64,000 bases of DNA, taken from contig JAJQIB010000032.1 in assembly GCA_021199375.1 (NCBI GenBank), forward strand, positions 1-64,000, read 5' to 3'. Of the stretch, positions 47,400 through 57,319 are shown one piece after another. The notes below the pieces were generated by a model. That model did not search any database, was not told the DNA's origin, and was given only the letters and a program-made list of their open reading frames with translations. The translations under genes and the position numbers were made by a program. The DNA is from Ruminococcus sp. GTDB taxonomy: Bacteria > Bacillota > Clostridia > Oscillospirales > Ruminococcaceae. Position 1 is the stretch's first letter; the number at the start of each line of letters is the position of its first letter.

Positions 47400-48727
47400 A
47401 TTATTTCCTCCGATTTTATAGCTGTGCTAAGATCGCTGAGTCCTCTCATTGAAATAGCCTCATAGCGTTTTCTTTTGTCACGAATTTTCTCATCAAGTGG
47501 TGGCAAAAGTCCCATGTTGCATCCCATAGGCTGAAATTTTTCAACGGTTTGGTCACTTATATAGGCTGACAGCGCTCCAAGCATTGTCGTTCTCGGTAAA
47601 GTGATATACGATTCTCCCCGTATGCTTCTCGCCATGTTAAGTCCTGCCATAATACCGCTTGCGGCAGATTCTATATACCCCTCAACGCCGGTAATCTGTC
47701 CAGCAAAGTAAATATTTGGATTATCTCTCATGAAAAACTGCGGCGACAACAGCTTGGGCGAATTTATAAACGTATTTCTGTGCATAACACCATAGCGTAC
47801 AAATTCGGCATTTTCAAGTCCGGGTATTAATGAGAACACTCGCTTTTGCTCGCCAAATTTAAGATTGGTCTGAAAGCCTACTATGTTGTACATACTACCC
47901 TCGTTATTCTCATTTCTCAGCTGAACTACAGCATAGTAGCGCTCATGCGTCACTGGGTGATATATACCGACAGGCTTTAGCGGACCGTATCTCATGGTAT
48001 CCGCTCCACGCTTTGCAAGAACCTCTATTGGCATACATCCCTCATATACAGAAAAATCATCCTTTGTCTTTCCACGGTCAAACTCATGAAGAGGTGCTGA
48101 CTCGGCATTTACAAGCTCATTATAAAAGCGCTCATATTCCTCCCTTTTCATAGGGCAATTTATATAGTCTGCATCCCCACGTCCATAGCGAGAAGCATAA
48201 AACACCTTGCTCATATCAAGGCTTTCTCTTGTGACAATCGGTGCGGCAGCATCATGAAAATGCAGGTATTCTCCGCCAACAAGCTTGCTCAAGCTCTCGC
48301 TCAGCGCATCAGAGGTAAGTGGACCCGTTGCAATAATCACTCTGCCCTCAGGCAGACTCGTCACCTCACAGCTCTTGATCTCAATTTTAGCGCTTGATTT
48401 TATTCTATTAGTGACAAGATCCGAAAACCTCTCACGGTCTACCGCAAGAGCACCTCCTGCCGACACCCTTGATTTCTCGGCACACTGCATTGTAAGTGAG
48501 CCAAGTCTGCGCATTTCCTCTTTAAGCATTCCTGCCGCAGAGCCTATTCTCTGCGCCTTAAGAGAATTTGAGCATACAAGCTCTGCAAAGCCCGTGTACT
48601 TATGTGCAGGAGTGTATTTTTTCGGCTTCATCTCAAACAGCTCTACGTCTATTCCTGCTTGTGCAAGCTGCCATGCAGCCTCACATCCAGCGAGACCTGC
48701 GCCTATAACCTTTACCTTTTCTGCCAT
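47396..48727 (-). CDS. trmFO: methylenetetrahydrofolate-tRNA-(uracil-5-)-methyltransferase TrmFO
   Basis: VKVIGAGLAGCEAAWQLAQAGIDVELFEMKPKKYTPAHKYTGFAELVCSNSL. Confidence 0.97.
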   Translation of the reverse strand: MAEKVKVIGAGLAGCEAAWQLAQAGIDVELFEMKPKKYTPAHKYTGFAELVCSNSLKAQRIGSAAGMLKEEMRRLGSLTMQCAEKSRVSAGGALAVDRERFSDLVTNRIKSSAKIEIKSCEVTSLPEGRVIIATGPLTSDALSESLSKLVGGEYLHFHDAAAPIVTRESLDMSKVFYASRYGRGDADYINCPMKREEYERFYNELVNAESAPLHEFDRGKTKDDFSVYEGCMPIEVLAKRGADTMRYGPLKPVGIYHPVTHERYYAVVQLRNENNEGSMYNIVGFQTNLKFGEQKRVFSLIPGLENAEFVRYGVMHRNTFINSPKLLSPQFFMRDNPNIYFAGQITGVEGYIESAASGIMAGLNMARSIRGESYITLPRTTMLGALSAYISDQTVEKFQPMGCNMGLLPPLDEKIRDKRKRYEAISMRGLSDLSTAIKSEEII

Positions 48728-48731
48728 TTTA

Positions 48732-50822
48732 TTATTCGCTTTCGCTCAAATCCTTTTCGTATCCACAGCCCTCTTTGTGACAAACAAGCTTTCCGTTCTT
48801 GCCGCCCTTTCTGAAGAGAGTTGAGCCACACTGCGGGCATTTTTCCTCAAGCGGAACATCCCATGTCATAAATTTACAGTTAGGATTATCCTCACAGCCG
48901 TAGTATTTTCTGCCCTTCTTTGACTTTTTGAGCAGCACTCGCTTTCCACAGTATGGACAATATCCTCCCGTTTCCTCGACTACAGCCTTAGTGAAGGTAC
49001 AATCGGGAAAACCGCTGCAAGCCATAAACTTGCCATATCTTCCGATTTTTATAACCATCGGCTTTCCGCAAACCTCACAAATTTCGTTCGTTTCCTCAGC
49101 AGGAACCTTTACACGCTTGCCGTCCATTGCCCTTTCAGCCTCTTCAAGCTCGTTTTCAAACTCGCCATAAAAATCCTTGAGAGTGTCTGTCCACTTTATC
49201 TGTCCGTTTTCAACCTTATCCAGGTCATTTTCCATGTTTGCAGTGAATTTGAGATCTACAATCTTATCAAAATGCTCACTCATCACCTGATTTGTAACCT
49301 CGCCTAATGCCGTAGGCTTTAGCTGCTTGCCGTCACGCTCAACATAGTTTCTTGCTAGTATTGTCGTGATGGTCGGCACATAGGTTGAAGGTCTGCCGAT
49401 ACCGGTTTCCTCAAACGCCTTGACAAGCGTCGCCTCGGTGTAGCGTGCGGGAGGCTGAGTAAAATGCTGATTCCCCTCAAGCTCCTGAAGCTTAAGCAGA
49501 TCACCCTTCTTTACATCCGTAAGATCGTTTTTAGGCTCTGCATCATCGTCTCTAGTTTCCTCATAAAGCGCTGTAAATCCATCAAACCTAATCGAGTAGC
49601 CCGATGCCTTAAAAACGCATCCATTTGACTCAATGCTCGCCGAGATGGTATTCATAACGCACTTAGACATCTGACTTGAGATAAATCTCTCCCATATCAG
49701 CTTATAAAGCCTGTACTGATCCGAAGTGACTCCGCTTTCCTTGACCTCGCTAGGCGTAAGCTCCGGGTGTGAGGGACGAATAGCCTCATGTCCGTCCTGT
49801 GCATTGCCCTTTACCTTGTATTTGTTCGGCTTTTCGGGAACATATTCATCTCCGAAATGAGCCTTGATATATTCATATGCCTGCGCTCTTGATTCCTCTG
49901 ATATACGCTGGCTGTCTGTACGCATATAAGTGATAAGACCTGTGGGTCCTAAGCCCTTGATATCAACACCCTCATAAAGCTCCTGAGCCACCTTCATTGT
50001 ACGGCGTGCCTGAAATGACAAGCGTCTTGAAGCCTCCTGCTGGAGCGTCGAGGTCGTAAACGGTGTAGCGGGAGATTTTCTTCTCACGCTCTTTTTTACC
50101 TCTGCTACCTCAAACTGTGCATCATTAAGGCGTGATAAAATCTCGTCAGCCTGCTCCTTGCTGTTAAGCTGTGCCTTTTCACCATCTATGCTTTCAAGCT
50201 TTGCAGAAAAGGTTCGATTTGAATCCTTAGCTGAAAATCTGGCATCAATCGACCAATATTCGGTCGTTACAAACCTGCGGATTTCCTCCTCTCGGTCGCA
50301 TATCATCTTAACAGCAACCGACTGAACTCTTCCTGCTGAAAGTCCTCTGCGAACCTTTCTCCAAAGAAACGGCGAGAGCTTGTAGCCTACAATTCTGTCT
50401 AAAACACGTCTTGCCTGCTGAGCATCTACAAGATTCATGTCTATCCTTCGAGGATGCTCCATACCCTCCTTGATTCCTGATTCCGTAAGCTCCTTAAAGG
50501 TCACACGGTTGTCATCATTTAAATCAAGTCCTAAAATCTGAGCTAAATGCCATGATATAGCCTCTCCCTCACGGTCGGGGTCTCCTGCCAGATAAACCTT
50601 GTCACAGCCCTTAGCCTTTTTCTTTATTTCCTTAATTACCGGTTCCTTTTCCTTAATGTTTATATACTGCGGTTCAAAGCTATTTTCTATATCTACTCCC
50701 AGCTTTGATTTAGGAAGGTCACGCAAATGTCCCTTGGATGCTATGACCTCATAATCACCGCTTAAATATCTTTTTATCGTCTTAACTTTCGTTGGAGACT
50801 CAACAATTATAAGATTTGACAA
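48732..50822 (-). CDS. topA: DNA topoisomerase I
   Basis: NLIIVESPTKVKTIKRYLSGDYEVIASKGHLRDLP; LITYMRTDSQRIS; GIGRPSTYVPTITTI; C-terminal zinc fingers. Confidence 0.98.
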   Translation of the reverse strand: MSNLIIVESPTKVKTIKRYLSGDYEVIASKGHLRDLPKSKLGVDIENSFEPQYINIKEKEPVIKEIKKKAKGCDKVYLAGDPDREGEAISWHLAQILGLDLNDDNRVTFKELTESGIKEGMEHPRRIDMNLVDAQQARRVLDRIVGYKLSPFLWRKVRRGLSAGRVQSVAVKMICDREEEIRRFVTTEYWSIDARFSAKDSNRTFSAKLESIDGEKAQLNSKEQADEILSRLNDAQFEVAEVKKSVRRKSPATPFTTSTLQQEASRRLSFQARRTMKVAQELYEGVDIKGLGPTGLITYMRTDSQRISEESRAQAYEYIKAHFGDEYVPEKPNKYKVKGNAQDGHEAIRPSHPELTPSEVKESGVTSDQYRLYKLIWERFISSQMSKCVMNTISASIESNGCVFKASGYSIRFDGFTALYEETRDDDAEPKNDLTDVKKGDLLKLQELEGNQHFTQPPARYTEATLVKAFEETGIGRPSTYVPTITTILARNYVERDGKQLKPTALGEVTNQVMSEHFDKIVDLKFTANMENDLDKVENGQIKWTDTLKDFYGEFENELEEAERAMDGKRVKVPAEETNEICEVCGKPMVIKIGRYGKFMACSGFPDCTFTKAVVEETGGYCPYCGKRVLLKKSKKGRKYYGCEDNPNCKFMTWDVPLEEKCPQCGSTLFRKGGKNGKLVCHKEGCGYEKDLSESE

Positions 50823-50873
50823 ATAATCTTCTCCTTTTCAAATGTACTTTCCCCTTTTGCACCATACCATACA

Positions 50874-52100
50874 TCATTTTAATCGGTACTGCTTTCCCGA
50901 TATTTCCTCTACACTTCCCGAAATCTGCATCAGCATAAGCTCGCTAAGTACATCGTTTACAGATATTTCGAGCATTTCGGCAAGCTGATTTAGGTGCAAT
51001 ATGCCATTTTCCTTGAGCGCTGTATAAATTTTTTGCTGAATAGGATTTAATGCACTCATATCTATTGTAACAGACATTTTTGATTTATGCAAGTCCTCTT
51101 GCTCATTTTTTTGAAATTTTTTAATTTTTTTTGCCCGAATTTTATTATTCGAGCCTGTTTTCTCCTCTTTCTTTACCTTTACATCGTCATAATTAACCAC
51201 TCCGACGTTCTGTGAAACACTGCCGGGCTTTAGCACACGAAGAATATCTCCCGCATCAAACACTGGCTGCGCTCCGTTTCGTATAAGATTACGCTGACCG
51301 AAAAATCTGCGATCGGTTATATCAGCCGGAGGAACTGCAAAAATCGGACGACCCAGCTGTTGTGCATGACGCACGTTGTTCAAGCTATGTCCATCCGCTG
51401 CACACTCAATAAAAAGCACACAATCGGCAAGTGCGCACATTATTCTGTTTCGACAATCGTACTTTACCTTTCCAAAGTCCTCGCTGTCGGTATATTCGGC
51501 AATCATCGCTCCATTCTTAGCAATTGCGTCACTTAGCTCGCCCTGCGACAGCTCGTCACAAATTCCACGTCCGCATACCGCCGCCGTCTCGGCTCCTGCA
51601 TTTAAAGCTGCGCTGTTAGCATATGTGTCTATGCCCTCCTCAAAGCCTGAAATAACAAGAGCTCCTGCATTCGCAAGCTGTGTGCAAATTTCATTTGTCA
51701 CCTCAAGCGAGTAATCGCACGCTTTGCGTGAGCCCGCTACAGCCACAACAGCAGGTGCATCAAACACCCTAGTGCTTCCTCTGACAAACAAAACAGGAGG
51801 AGGATTGGGAGTGCGTTTTAAACGCATAGGATAGCCCTCACTTCTTAAAGTAAGCACTGTGATTCCCTGCTGCTCGCAGCTGTCGATAATTTTCTTCGCC
51901 TGTTCAAGTATTTTCTCGTTTACACGCTTTAGCTGACCTGCTGTAAGTCCCTCAACTTTTCCGGATTTTATATCCATACAAAGCTCGTGCACCTGTCTAT
52001 AGTCTTTTGCTGTATTCCAAAAGCTCTCATTCGCCACTCCGAATACCATTTCGAGCCATACCCAGTAAACACGTCTGTCGCCGTAAATTATCTCACTCAC
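50874..52100 (-). CDS. dprA: DNA-processing protein DprA
   Basis: YPMRLKRTPNPPPVLFVRGS; VAVAGSRKACDYSLEV; VISGFEEGIDTYANSAALNAGAETAAVCGRGI; C-terminal winged helix. Confidence 0.95.
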   Translation of the reverse strand: MSEIIYGDRRVYWVWLEMVFGVANESFWNTAKDYRQVHELCMDIKSGKVEGLTAGQLKRVNEKILEQAKKIIDSCEQQGITVLTLRSEGYPMRLKRTPNPPPVLFVRGSTRVFDAPAVVAVAGSRKACDYSLEVTNEICTQLANAGALVISGFEEGIDTYANSAALNAGAETAAVCGRGICDELSQGELSDAIAKNGAMIAEYTDSEDFGKVKYDCRNRIMCALADCVLFIECAADGHSLNNVRHAQQLGRPIFAVPPADITDRRFFGQRNLIRNGAQPVFDAGDILRVLKPGSVSQNVGVVNYDDVKVKKEEKTGSNNKIRAKKIKKFQKNEQEDLHKSKMSVTIDMSALNPIQQKIYTALKENGILHLNQLAEMLEISVNDVLSELMLMQISGSVEEISGKQYRLK

Positions 52101-52887
52101 CCTTACTCATCTCCCACAATAAAATAGTGCCGGCAATTGCCGCATTAAGCGACTGCACATTTCCTCTCATCTGAATAGTTATTTTTTCGTCACATTCAGC
52201 CGTCACGCTATCGCTAAGTCCCCTGCCCTCATTTCCGATTACAACAGCACATCCGCCCGAAAAATCAAACTCACGTGCATTTTTTCCGCCGCTTACAACA
52301 GCAGCACAGGTTTTAACTGATGCATAGCGCAGCACATCTAAGGCTGTCTGTACGTCCCTTTCGATAAATAGATCTATATATGGCATACTTCCCATAGCCG
52401 AGCGCACTACCTTAGGATTATACAAATCCACCGTGTTGTCTGTCATGATAACGCCGTCTAATCCAACAGCTGCAGCAGTTCTGAGCATAGTTCCAAGATT
52501 TCCGGGATCCTGCAAATTCACCGTCACAAGATACCTTCCGCTTGAGCTTAAAGCCTCAACACAAAATGGCTTATCAAGCCTATGCGCTATAGCAAACATA
52601 CCCTGAGTATTATCGACACTGCTCATTCTATCAGCTACCTCATCGGTAATAATATGCCTTTTTTCAGCATCGACCCGCTCAAGGGCATTCATATCAAGCG
52701 TTTTACTGTATCTATCCCATGCTTTTTCGGTGTAAAAAACTGCCTCAAGCTCAGCAGATTCAGCAATATCTGTGCATCCTCTTGCCCCTTCAACAACAAA
52801 AAGTCCCGATTCATCTCTTGCTTTTTTGCTTGCTGAAAGCTTTATATATTGCTTGATCCTTGGATTTTCCTTACTTGAGATAAACAT
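52093..52887 (-). CDS. TrmH family RNA methyltransferase
   Basis: SKENPRIKQYIKLSASKKARDESGLFVVEG; LQDPGNLGTMLRTAAAVGLDGVIM; CAVVIGNEGRGLSD. Confidence 0.96.
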   Translation of the reverse strand: MFISSKENPRIKQYIKLSASKKARDESGLFVVEGARGCTDIAESAELEAVFYTEKAWDRYSKTLDMNALERVDAEKRHIITDEVADRMSSVDNTQGMFAIAHRLDKPFCVEALSSSGRYLVTVNLQDPGNLGTMLRTAAAVGLDGVIMTDNTVDLYNPKVVRSAMGSMPYIDLFIERDVQTALDVLRYASVKTCAAVVSGGKNAREFDFSGGCAVVIGNEGRGLSDSVTAECDEKITIQMRGNVQSLNAAIAGTILLWEMSKGE

Positions 52888-52909
52888 TACTTTACACCCT
52901 ACCTATACG

Positions 52910-52944
52910 AAAAAACGCACAGCTTTTGAGGCTATGCGTTTTTG
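52910..52944 (-). terminator. terminator of the infC-rpmI-rplT operon
   Basis: AAAAACGCATAGCCTCAAAAGCTGTGCGTTTTTTCG on the minus strand. Confidence 0.85.
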
Positions 52945-52953
52945 GTTTTGCGA

Positions 52954-53307
52954 TTAAAGAGCAGCCTTAGCCTGCTGAACAATAGCTGTAAAGCCTGCGG
53001 GATCGTTGATTGCGATTTCCGAAAGCATCTTTCTGTTAAGTCCGATTCCTGCCTTCTTGCAGCCATTCATGAATGTTGAATAGTTCATTCCGTTAAGCTG
53101 TGCAGCTGCCGAAATTCTTGTGATCCATAGTCTTCTGAAGTCTCTTTTCTTCTGCTTTCTTCCGATGTAAGCATATTGTCCCGACTTCATTACTGCCTGC
53201 TTTGCCATCTTAAAGTGCTTGCTCTTTGCACCAAAATAGCCCTTAGCAAGCTTAAGAGTTTTATTTCTTCTCTTACGAGTCATAGTTGCGCCCTTAATAC
53301 GAGCCAT
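52954..53307 (-). CDS. rplT: 50S ribosomal protein L20
   Basis: [53 protein letters not shown]. Confidence 0.98.
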   Translation of the reverse strand: MARIKGATMTRKRRNKTLKLAKGYFGAKSKHFKMAKQAVMKSGQYAYIGRKQKKRDFRRLWITRISAAAQLNGMNYSTFMNGCKKAGIGLNRKMLSEIAINDPAGFTAIVQQAKAAL

Positions 53308-53361
53308 GATAATTACCTCCTAGTTTTTCTTTTCCTCAAGCTTAGCCTTCACGGCTCGTTT

Positions 53362-53559
53362 TTACTTATACGGAATTAGCTTCTTAACGTTCTTTACGTT
53401 GCTTTCATCAGCGTAGCCCGCACCACGCAAAATTCTCTTGCGCTTGTGATCCTTTTGGGTCAGTCTGTGTCTTTTGTTGGTATGCTGATACTTTACCTTG
53501 CCGCTTCCGGTAACCGAAAAGCGCTTCTTTGCACCGGAATGTGTCTTAATCTTAGGCAT
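53362..53559 (-). CDS. rpmI: 50S ribosomal protein L35
   Basis: MPKIKTHSGAKKRFSVTGSGKVKYQHTNKRHRLTQKDHKRKRILRGAGYAD. Confidence 0.98.
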   Translation of the reverse strand: MPKIKTHSGAKKRFSVTGSGKVKYQHTNKRHRLTQKDHKRKRILRGAGYADESNVKNVKKLIPYK

Positions 53560-53583
53560 AAATTTATCCTCCTTGTGTTTGAT

Positions 53584-54102
53584 TTACTTAGTGGATTTTG
53601 GCGAAATGTACATTACGTAGCTTCTGCCCTCCATCTTGGGCTGCTTATCAACAACTCCGATTTCACTAACTTCCTCCGCAAATTTCTTAAGCAGCTCCTC
53701 GCCAAACTGAGGATGCGCTACTGTTCTCTTACGAAAACGAACCTCGACCTTGATTCTGTCGCCGCTCTTCAAAAACTTTGACGCCTGATTTACCTTGGTT
53801 TCAAAATCGTGCTTTTCGATGGTTGAGGACATCTTAACTTCCTTTACGTCCATAACCCTTTGATTCTTCTTCGCTTCCTTTTCGCGCTTGGACTGCTCAA
53901 AGCAGAATTTACCGAAATCCATGATTTTGCATACAGGCGGCTTTGCATTAGGTGCGATCATAACTAGATCTTCATCCTGATCATATGCCTTTGCGAGTGC
54001 ATCTCTTGTTGACATTACTCCAAGCTGATTTCCTTCAGAATCAACAACTCTGATTTCCTTTTCACGGATATCTTCGTTAATCTTGTAATCCTTATTGTTA
54101 AT
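53584..54102 (-). CDS. infC: translation initiation factor IF-3 (probable ATT start)
   Basis: NKDYKINEDIREKEIRVVDSEGNQLGVMS; GGAGG at 54111-54115 positions ATT (54100-54102) as start; ORF-track ATG lies in the leader. Confidence 0.95.
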   Translation of the reverse strand: MNNKDYKINEDIREKEIRVVDSEGNQLGVMSTRDALAKAYDQDEDLVMIAPNAKPPVCKIMDFGKFCFEQSKREKEAKKNQRVMDVKEVKMSSTIEKHDFETKVNQASKFLKSGDRIKVEVRFRKRTVAHPQFGEELLKKFAEEVSEIGVVDKQPKMEGRSYVMYISPKSTK

Positions 54103-54121
54103 AACAGTACACCTCCATAAC

Positions 54122-54281
54122 AATATAAAACGGATGCAGAAAATCAAGCTTTCCGCATCCGTAAAATAAACCGCATTTAATACACACCAATCTTGGTGCA
54201 ACGGGATGAAATCCTACGTAACCTTTTTACTTCTCGAAGCTCGAGTGCTGAAGGTGAGAGCGGAAGCTTTGCTCTGCTTAT
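54122..54281 (-). ncRNA. L20-type ribosomal protein leader (autoregulatory) upstream of infC
   Basis: Structured leader GCAAAGCTTCCGCTCTCACCTTCAGCACTCGAGCTTCGAGAAG... ending in a terminator hairpin ACGGATGCGGAAAGCTTGATTTTCTGCATCCGTTTTAT (54130-54162) just before infC. Confidence 0.75.
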
Positions 54282-54361
54282 GTTTCCTAAATATTATACA
54301 CTATATTTCATTCCGTGTCAATCGCTAAAGCTGTAAATTTTTTATGAACATAGGATATCAA

Positions 54362-55906
54362 TTAATATCCGCCATTCTTCATGTACCTTGCTCTTGGATC
54401 TTCTACGGTGTAGTCAATTTTAACGTCATCAAAATGGCTATAGTCTGCCTGAGGAATATTACCTGTGGGATCTCCCATAAACTCCTCAAAGCCGTACTCC
54501 TTGATAAATTTAACAGCATTTGAGTTCATAGCGAGCGTATTGAATACTGTAGCAAGCTCCTCACCAATTCCATAAACCTCAATTACAAAGAGAATCATGT
54601 TAAAGAATACCGAAACAGCTCCCTGAGCTATTCCCTTGACCTCCTTAACCTTTTCATCAAACATCTGCATAACCATTAGTATCGCACGACGATTATCTCT
54701 AGCATCGGTTGTGGCATCAAGATAATGCTCAAGGTGGTGGATTATCCATCTCTCTACCTTCTTGTTAGATGCACTGATTACACGAGCTGTGATTTGCTTT
54801 TCTAGCTCCTTTTGACGGCGCATAATATGCTGTGAAAATACCTCACGGTTTGAGAAGCCCTCACCCAAGCGCTCAACCGAATCCTGAAGTATCGGCTGCA
54901 TTTCCTTTAAAAGCCTTGTAGTTTCACGGCTATACTGCATTGCGCCTGCTGCCTCAGCTGTAAGTACATCAAGCAGTATCGCCTTTTCCTCCTTGCCGGC
55001 AGCCTTAGCATTCTGCTTAATCTCGTCAGAAGCGTTTCCTGAAAGAATAGTATCGATCTTATAAGCGTCCTTAACCTCATTGTAATAATTATAGAAATCA
55101 TTAAAATCAAAGGCAATATCGTGGTTTTGTATGTACTGCTCAATAAGGATAAGGTCTACAGGCACTCCGCCCTCCTCATGAAGCTTCATCATGTCAGACA
55201 TATCCTCCCATGCACGGGCGGTAACAAACGACTGATTACCCTCATCTGCGCAAGCTACACCATAGAAATTCTCAGGAAACTCGGTCAGATAGGTAATTAT
55301 TGATGTATGAAGCTGTGCTTTAAGTGCGAATTCCTTCCAGCAGTTAAAGTCCGCAACGCAGTCTACCTTCTTAAGACGGTCGAGTGTTGCGATATCAAAC
55401 TCGGTTACAGCGTGGTTATACTCTGAAGGGTTACCCGCAGTGGTAACTACCCATCCCTCAGGGATCTGGTGCTTACCAAAAATCTTATACTGCAAAAACT
55501 GAAGCATCATAGGTGCAATTGTTTGGTCAACGCAGTTAATTTCATCGAGGAAGAGTATTCCCTCTTTAATGCCGGTTTCCTCCATAGTTTCATAGATGTT
55601 AGCGATAACCTCACTCATTGTACTCTCAGAAACCTTAACCTCACGTCCGATGAAGTTTTTCTCAACAATCATCGGCTGACCGATAGCCGATTCTCTAGTC
55701 TGGTGTGTCATTGCGTAGGACACAAGGTTTACGTGCATCTCCTGTGCAATCTGATCCATAATAGCGGTCTTTCCGATTCCGGGAGGGCCCATTAGAAATA
55801 CAGGACGCTGACGCTCCAGTGGAATAAGATAATCGCCATACTCGTCCTTCAAAAGATAAGAACGTATAGCATGCTCTATCTGCTCTTTTGCTTCTTTAAT
55901 ATTCAT
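54362..55906 (-). CDS. MoxR-like AAA+ ATPase
   Basis: RPVFLMGPPGIGKTAIMDQIA; EGILFLDEINCVDQTIAPMMLQFLQ; VVTTAGNPSEYNHAVTEFDIATLDRLKKV. Confidence 0.88.
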   Translation of the reverse strand: MNIKEAKEQIEHAIRSYLLKDEYGDYLIPLERQRPVFLMGPPGIGKTAIMDQIAQEMHVNLVSYAMTHQTRESAIGQPMIVEKNFIGREVKVSESTMSEVIANIYETMEETGIKEGILFLDEINCVDQTIAPMMLQFLQYKIFGKHQIPEGWVVTTAGNPSEYNHAVTEFDIATLDRLKKVDCVADFNCWKEFALKAQLHTSIITYLTEFPENFYGVACADEGNQSFVTARAWEDMSDMMKLHEEGGVPVDLILIEQYIQNHDIAFDFNDFYNYYNEVKDAYKIDTILSGNASDEIKQNAKAAGKEEKAILLDVLTAEAAGAMQYSRETTRLLKEMQPILQDSVERLGEGFSNREVFSQHIMRRQKELEKQITARVISASNKKVERWIIHHLEHYLDATTDARDNRRAILMVMQMFDEKVKEVKGIAQGAVSVFFNMILFVIEVYGIGEELATVFNTLAMNSNAVKFIKEYGFEEFMGDPTGNIPQADYSHFDDVKIDYTVEDPRARYMKNGGY

Positions 55907-56159
55907 ACAGTCATTCCTCCGTCACTTGCAATCGAATGTTTTAATACAACATTCACAAAATCTCATATTTCTATTATAAACTATTGCTAAAATTTTGTCA
56001 ACCTTCATTTAAAGCTTTGTAGGATTGTATAAACTTTTACCCGAAAATTTGTACAAATTGCGAATGAAAAAGCCAACAATGACTGTGCTTTATTTTTTTA
56101 TATTGTGTCGACAGCCTAAATGCTACATCACTAGCAGAATCGCATCTGTCCCAGTCAGC

Positions 56160-56207
56160 AAAGGGTGCAGGGTGTGGGTTAAAAAACACCCGCACCCTGC
56201 ACCCTTT
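56160..56207. repeat. GC-rich 20-bp inverted repeat (8-nt loop)
   Basis: aaagggtgcagggtgtgggt ... acccgcaccctgcaccctttt-type arms: 56160-56179 pairs with 56188-56207 with one mismatch/wobble; no adjacent T-run. Confidence 0.85.
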
Positions 56208-56277
56208 AGAGATAGATTAGGGGTATGTGTGAGAAGGGTTGGGACGGGAATGATTTTAAAAGCTAAAAATTGTCAGA

Positions 56278-57003
56278 TTAATTTGGAATCACCCTGTACT
56301 TCATATGTCTTGCTTTAAAATAGCAATATTCGCCTTTTTTTATATCATCGATTGTCAAATCATCCTCATCTGCCAAATATACAAATCCATCCTGCAATAT
56401 AACGGTTGAACCAAACCAATATGGATCATAATATTCAGGGTCTCTACTGGAAGTATCATATTCGATATCGCCCCAGAACCATACTTCAATTTTGCAGCCC
56501 CATGTGCCATCAAATTTCAGATGAAGTATTCCGTCGTGTAATTCCTCTTTTACTATTCTAGCATCATGGAATCTACCAGAAACGCATTCTAAATCCTCAA
56601 TATCTTTACCAGTTTTAATTTCTGTAGTTTCCTCGTAAATATATCCTTCGTCCATAGCACGGCATTGATTAAGAATATCTTCCGGTTGTTTTTCCATAGC
56701 TATAAAGGAATCTATCAATTCTCTATTTAAAAAATCAACGCAGCCCACACCATTTTCGTCGATATTCCAATTATCGTGTTCGATATCCACTATCAAAATC
56801 TGAGGAATTATATACCTTGTATTAGGAACCATATTCAGCCATTTAATCAATCTTTTCTTTGCAGGATCCCAAACAATCCAATATGGATTATGTATGCTTT
56901 CTAAATATCTATCATACTCATCAGTTGCTGATATATCTTCGTAATAACCAAACACGGCAGAAATATAATATTTTCCATTTCCCTGTCGAATAATTGCGTG
57001 CAT
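56278..57003 (-). CDS. hypothetical acidic cytoplasmic protein (possible immunity-like protein)
   Basis: 241 aa, no signal peptide, Trp/Asp/Tyr-rich; no family recognised. Confidence 0.65.
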   Translation of the reverse strand: MHAIIRQGNGKYYISAVFGYYEDISATDEYDRYLESIHNPYWIVWDPAKKRLIKWLNMVPNTRYIIPQILIVDIEHDNWNIDENGVGCVDFLNRELIDSFIAMEKQPEDILNQCRAMDEGYIYEETTEIKTGKDIEDLECVSGRFHDARIVKEELHDGILHLKFDGTWGCKIEVWFWGDIEYDTSSRDPEYYDPYWFGSTVILQDGFVYLADEDDLTIDDIKKGEYCYFKARHMKYRVIPN

Positions 57004-57272
57004 CTGTTTAACCTACCTTCAAACTTGTTTCAACTGCAAATTCCGATTTATTAATTTGCTTTGTTCGTTTCCTCCTGCTCATAATGCGCCATAATTTTAT
57101 TATACAGTTTTTTGAATTATTTGTCAATAATATGATAAATAACACCTGGTGATTCGTCAGCTAACTAAACACAACGTTTTCATTTATCCTGGTTTCTTTT
57201 TACTTGCTAATAAGAAATCAGTTGAATTCAGTTAATTACAATCAGGCATAATCATCAAAAAATAGCGAAATA

Positions 57273-57314
57273 AAAATCCGTGTCCTTAAATTTTGAAAAA
57301 GGCACGGATTTTTG
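57273..57314 (-). terminator. Rho-independent terminator of the 57320 gene
   Basis: AAAATCCGTGCC...GGACACGGATTTTT on the minus strand. Confidence 0.8.
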
Positions 57315-57319
57315 CTTGT

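Noticed and set aside
46630-47421. 263-aa plus-strand ORF
   Set aside because: Antisense shadow of plsX; low-complexity Ser-rich translation with no domain, while the opposite strand encodes a clear PlsX.
48285-48824. 179-aa plus-strand ORF
   Set aside because: Antisense to trmFO and the topA 3' end; no domain.
56025-56318. 97-aa plus-strand ORF covering the GC-rich hairpin
   Set aside because: No convincing domain or conserved composition; the inverted repeat explains the sequence better.
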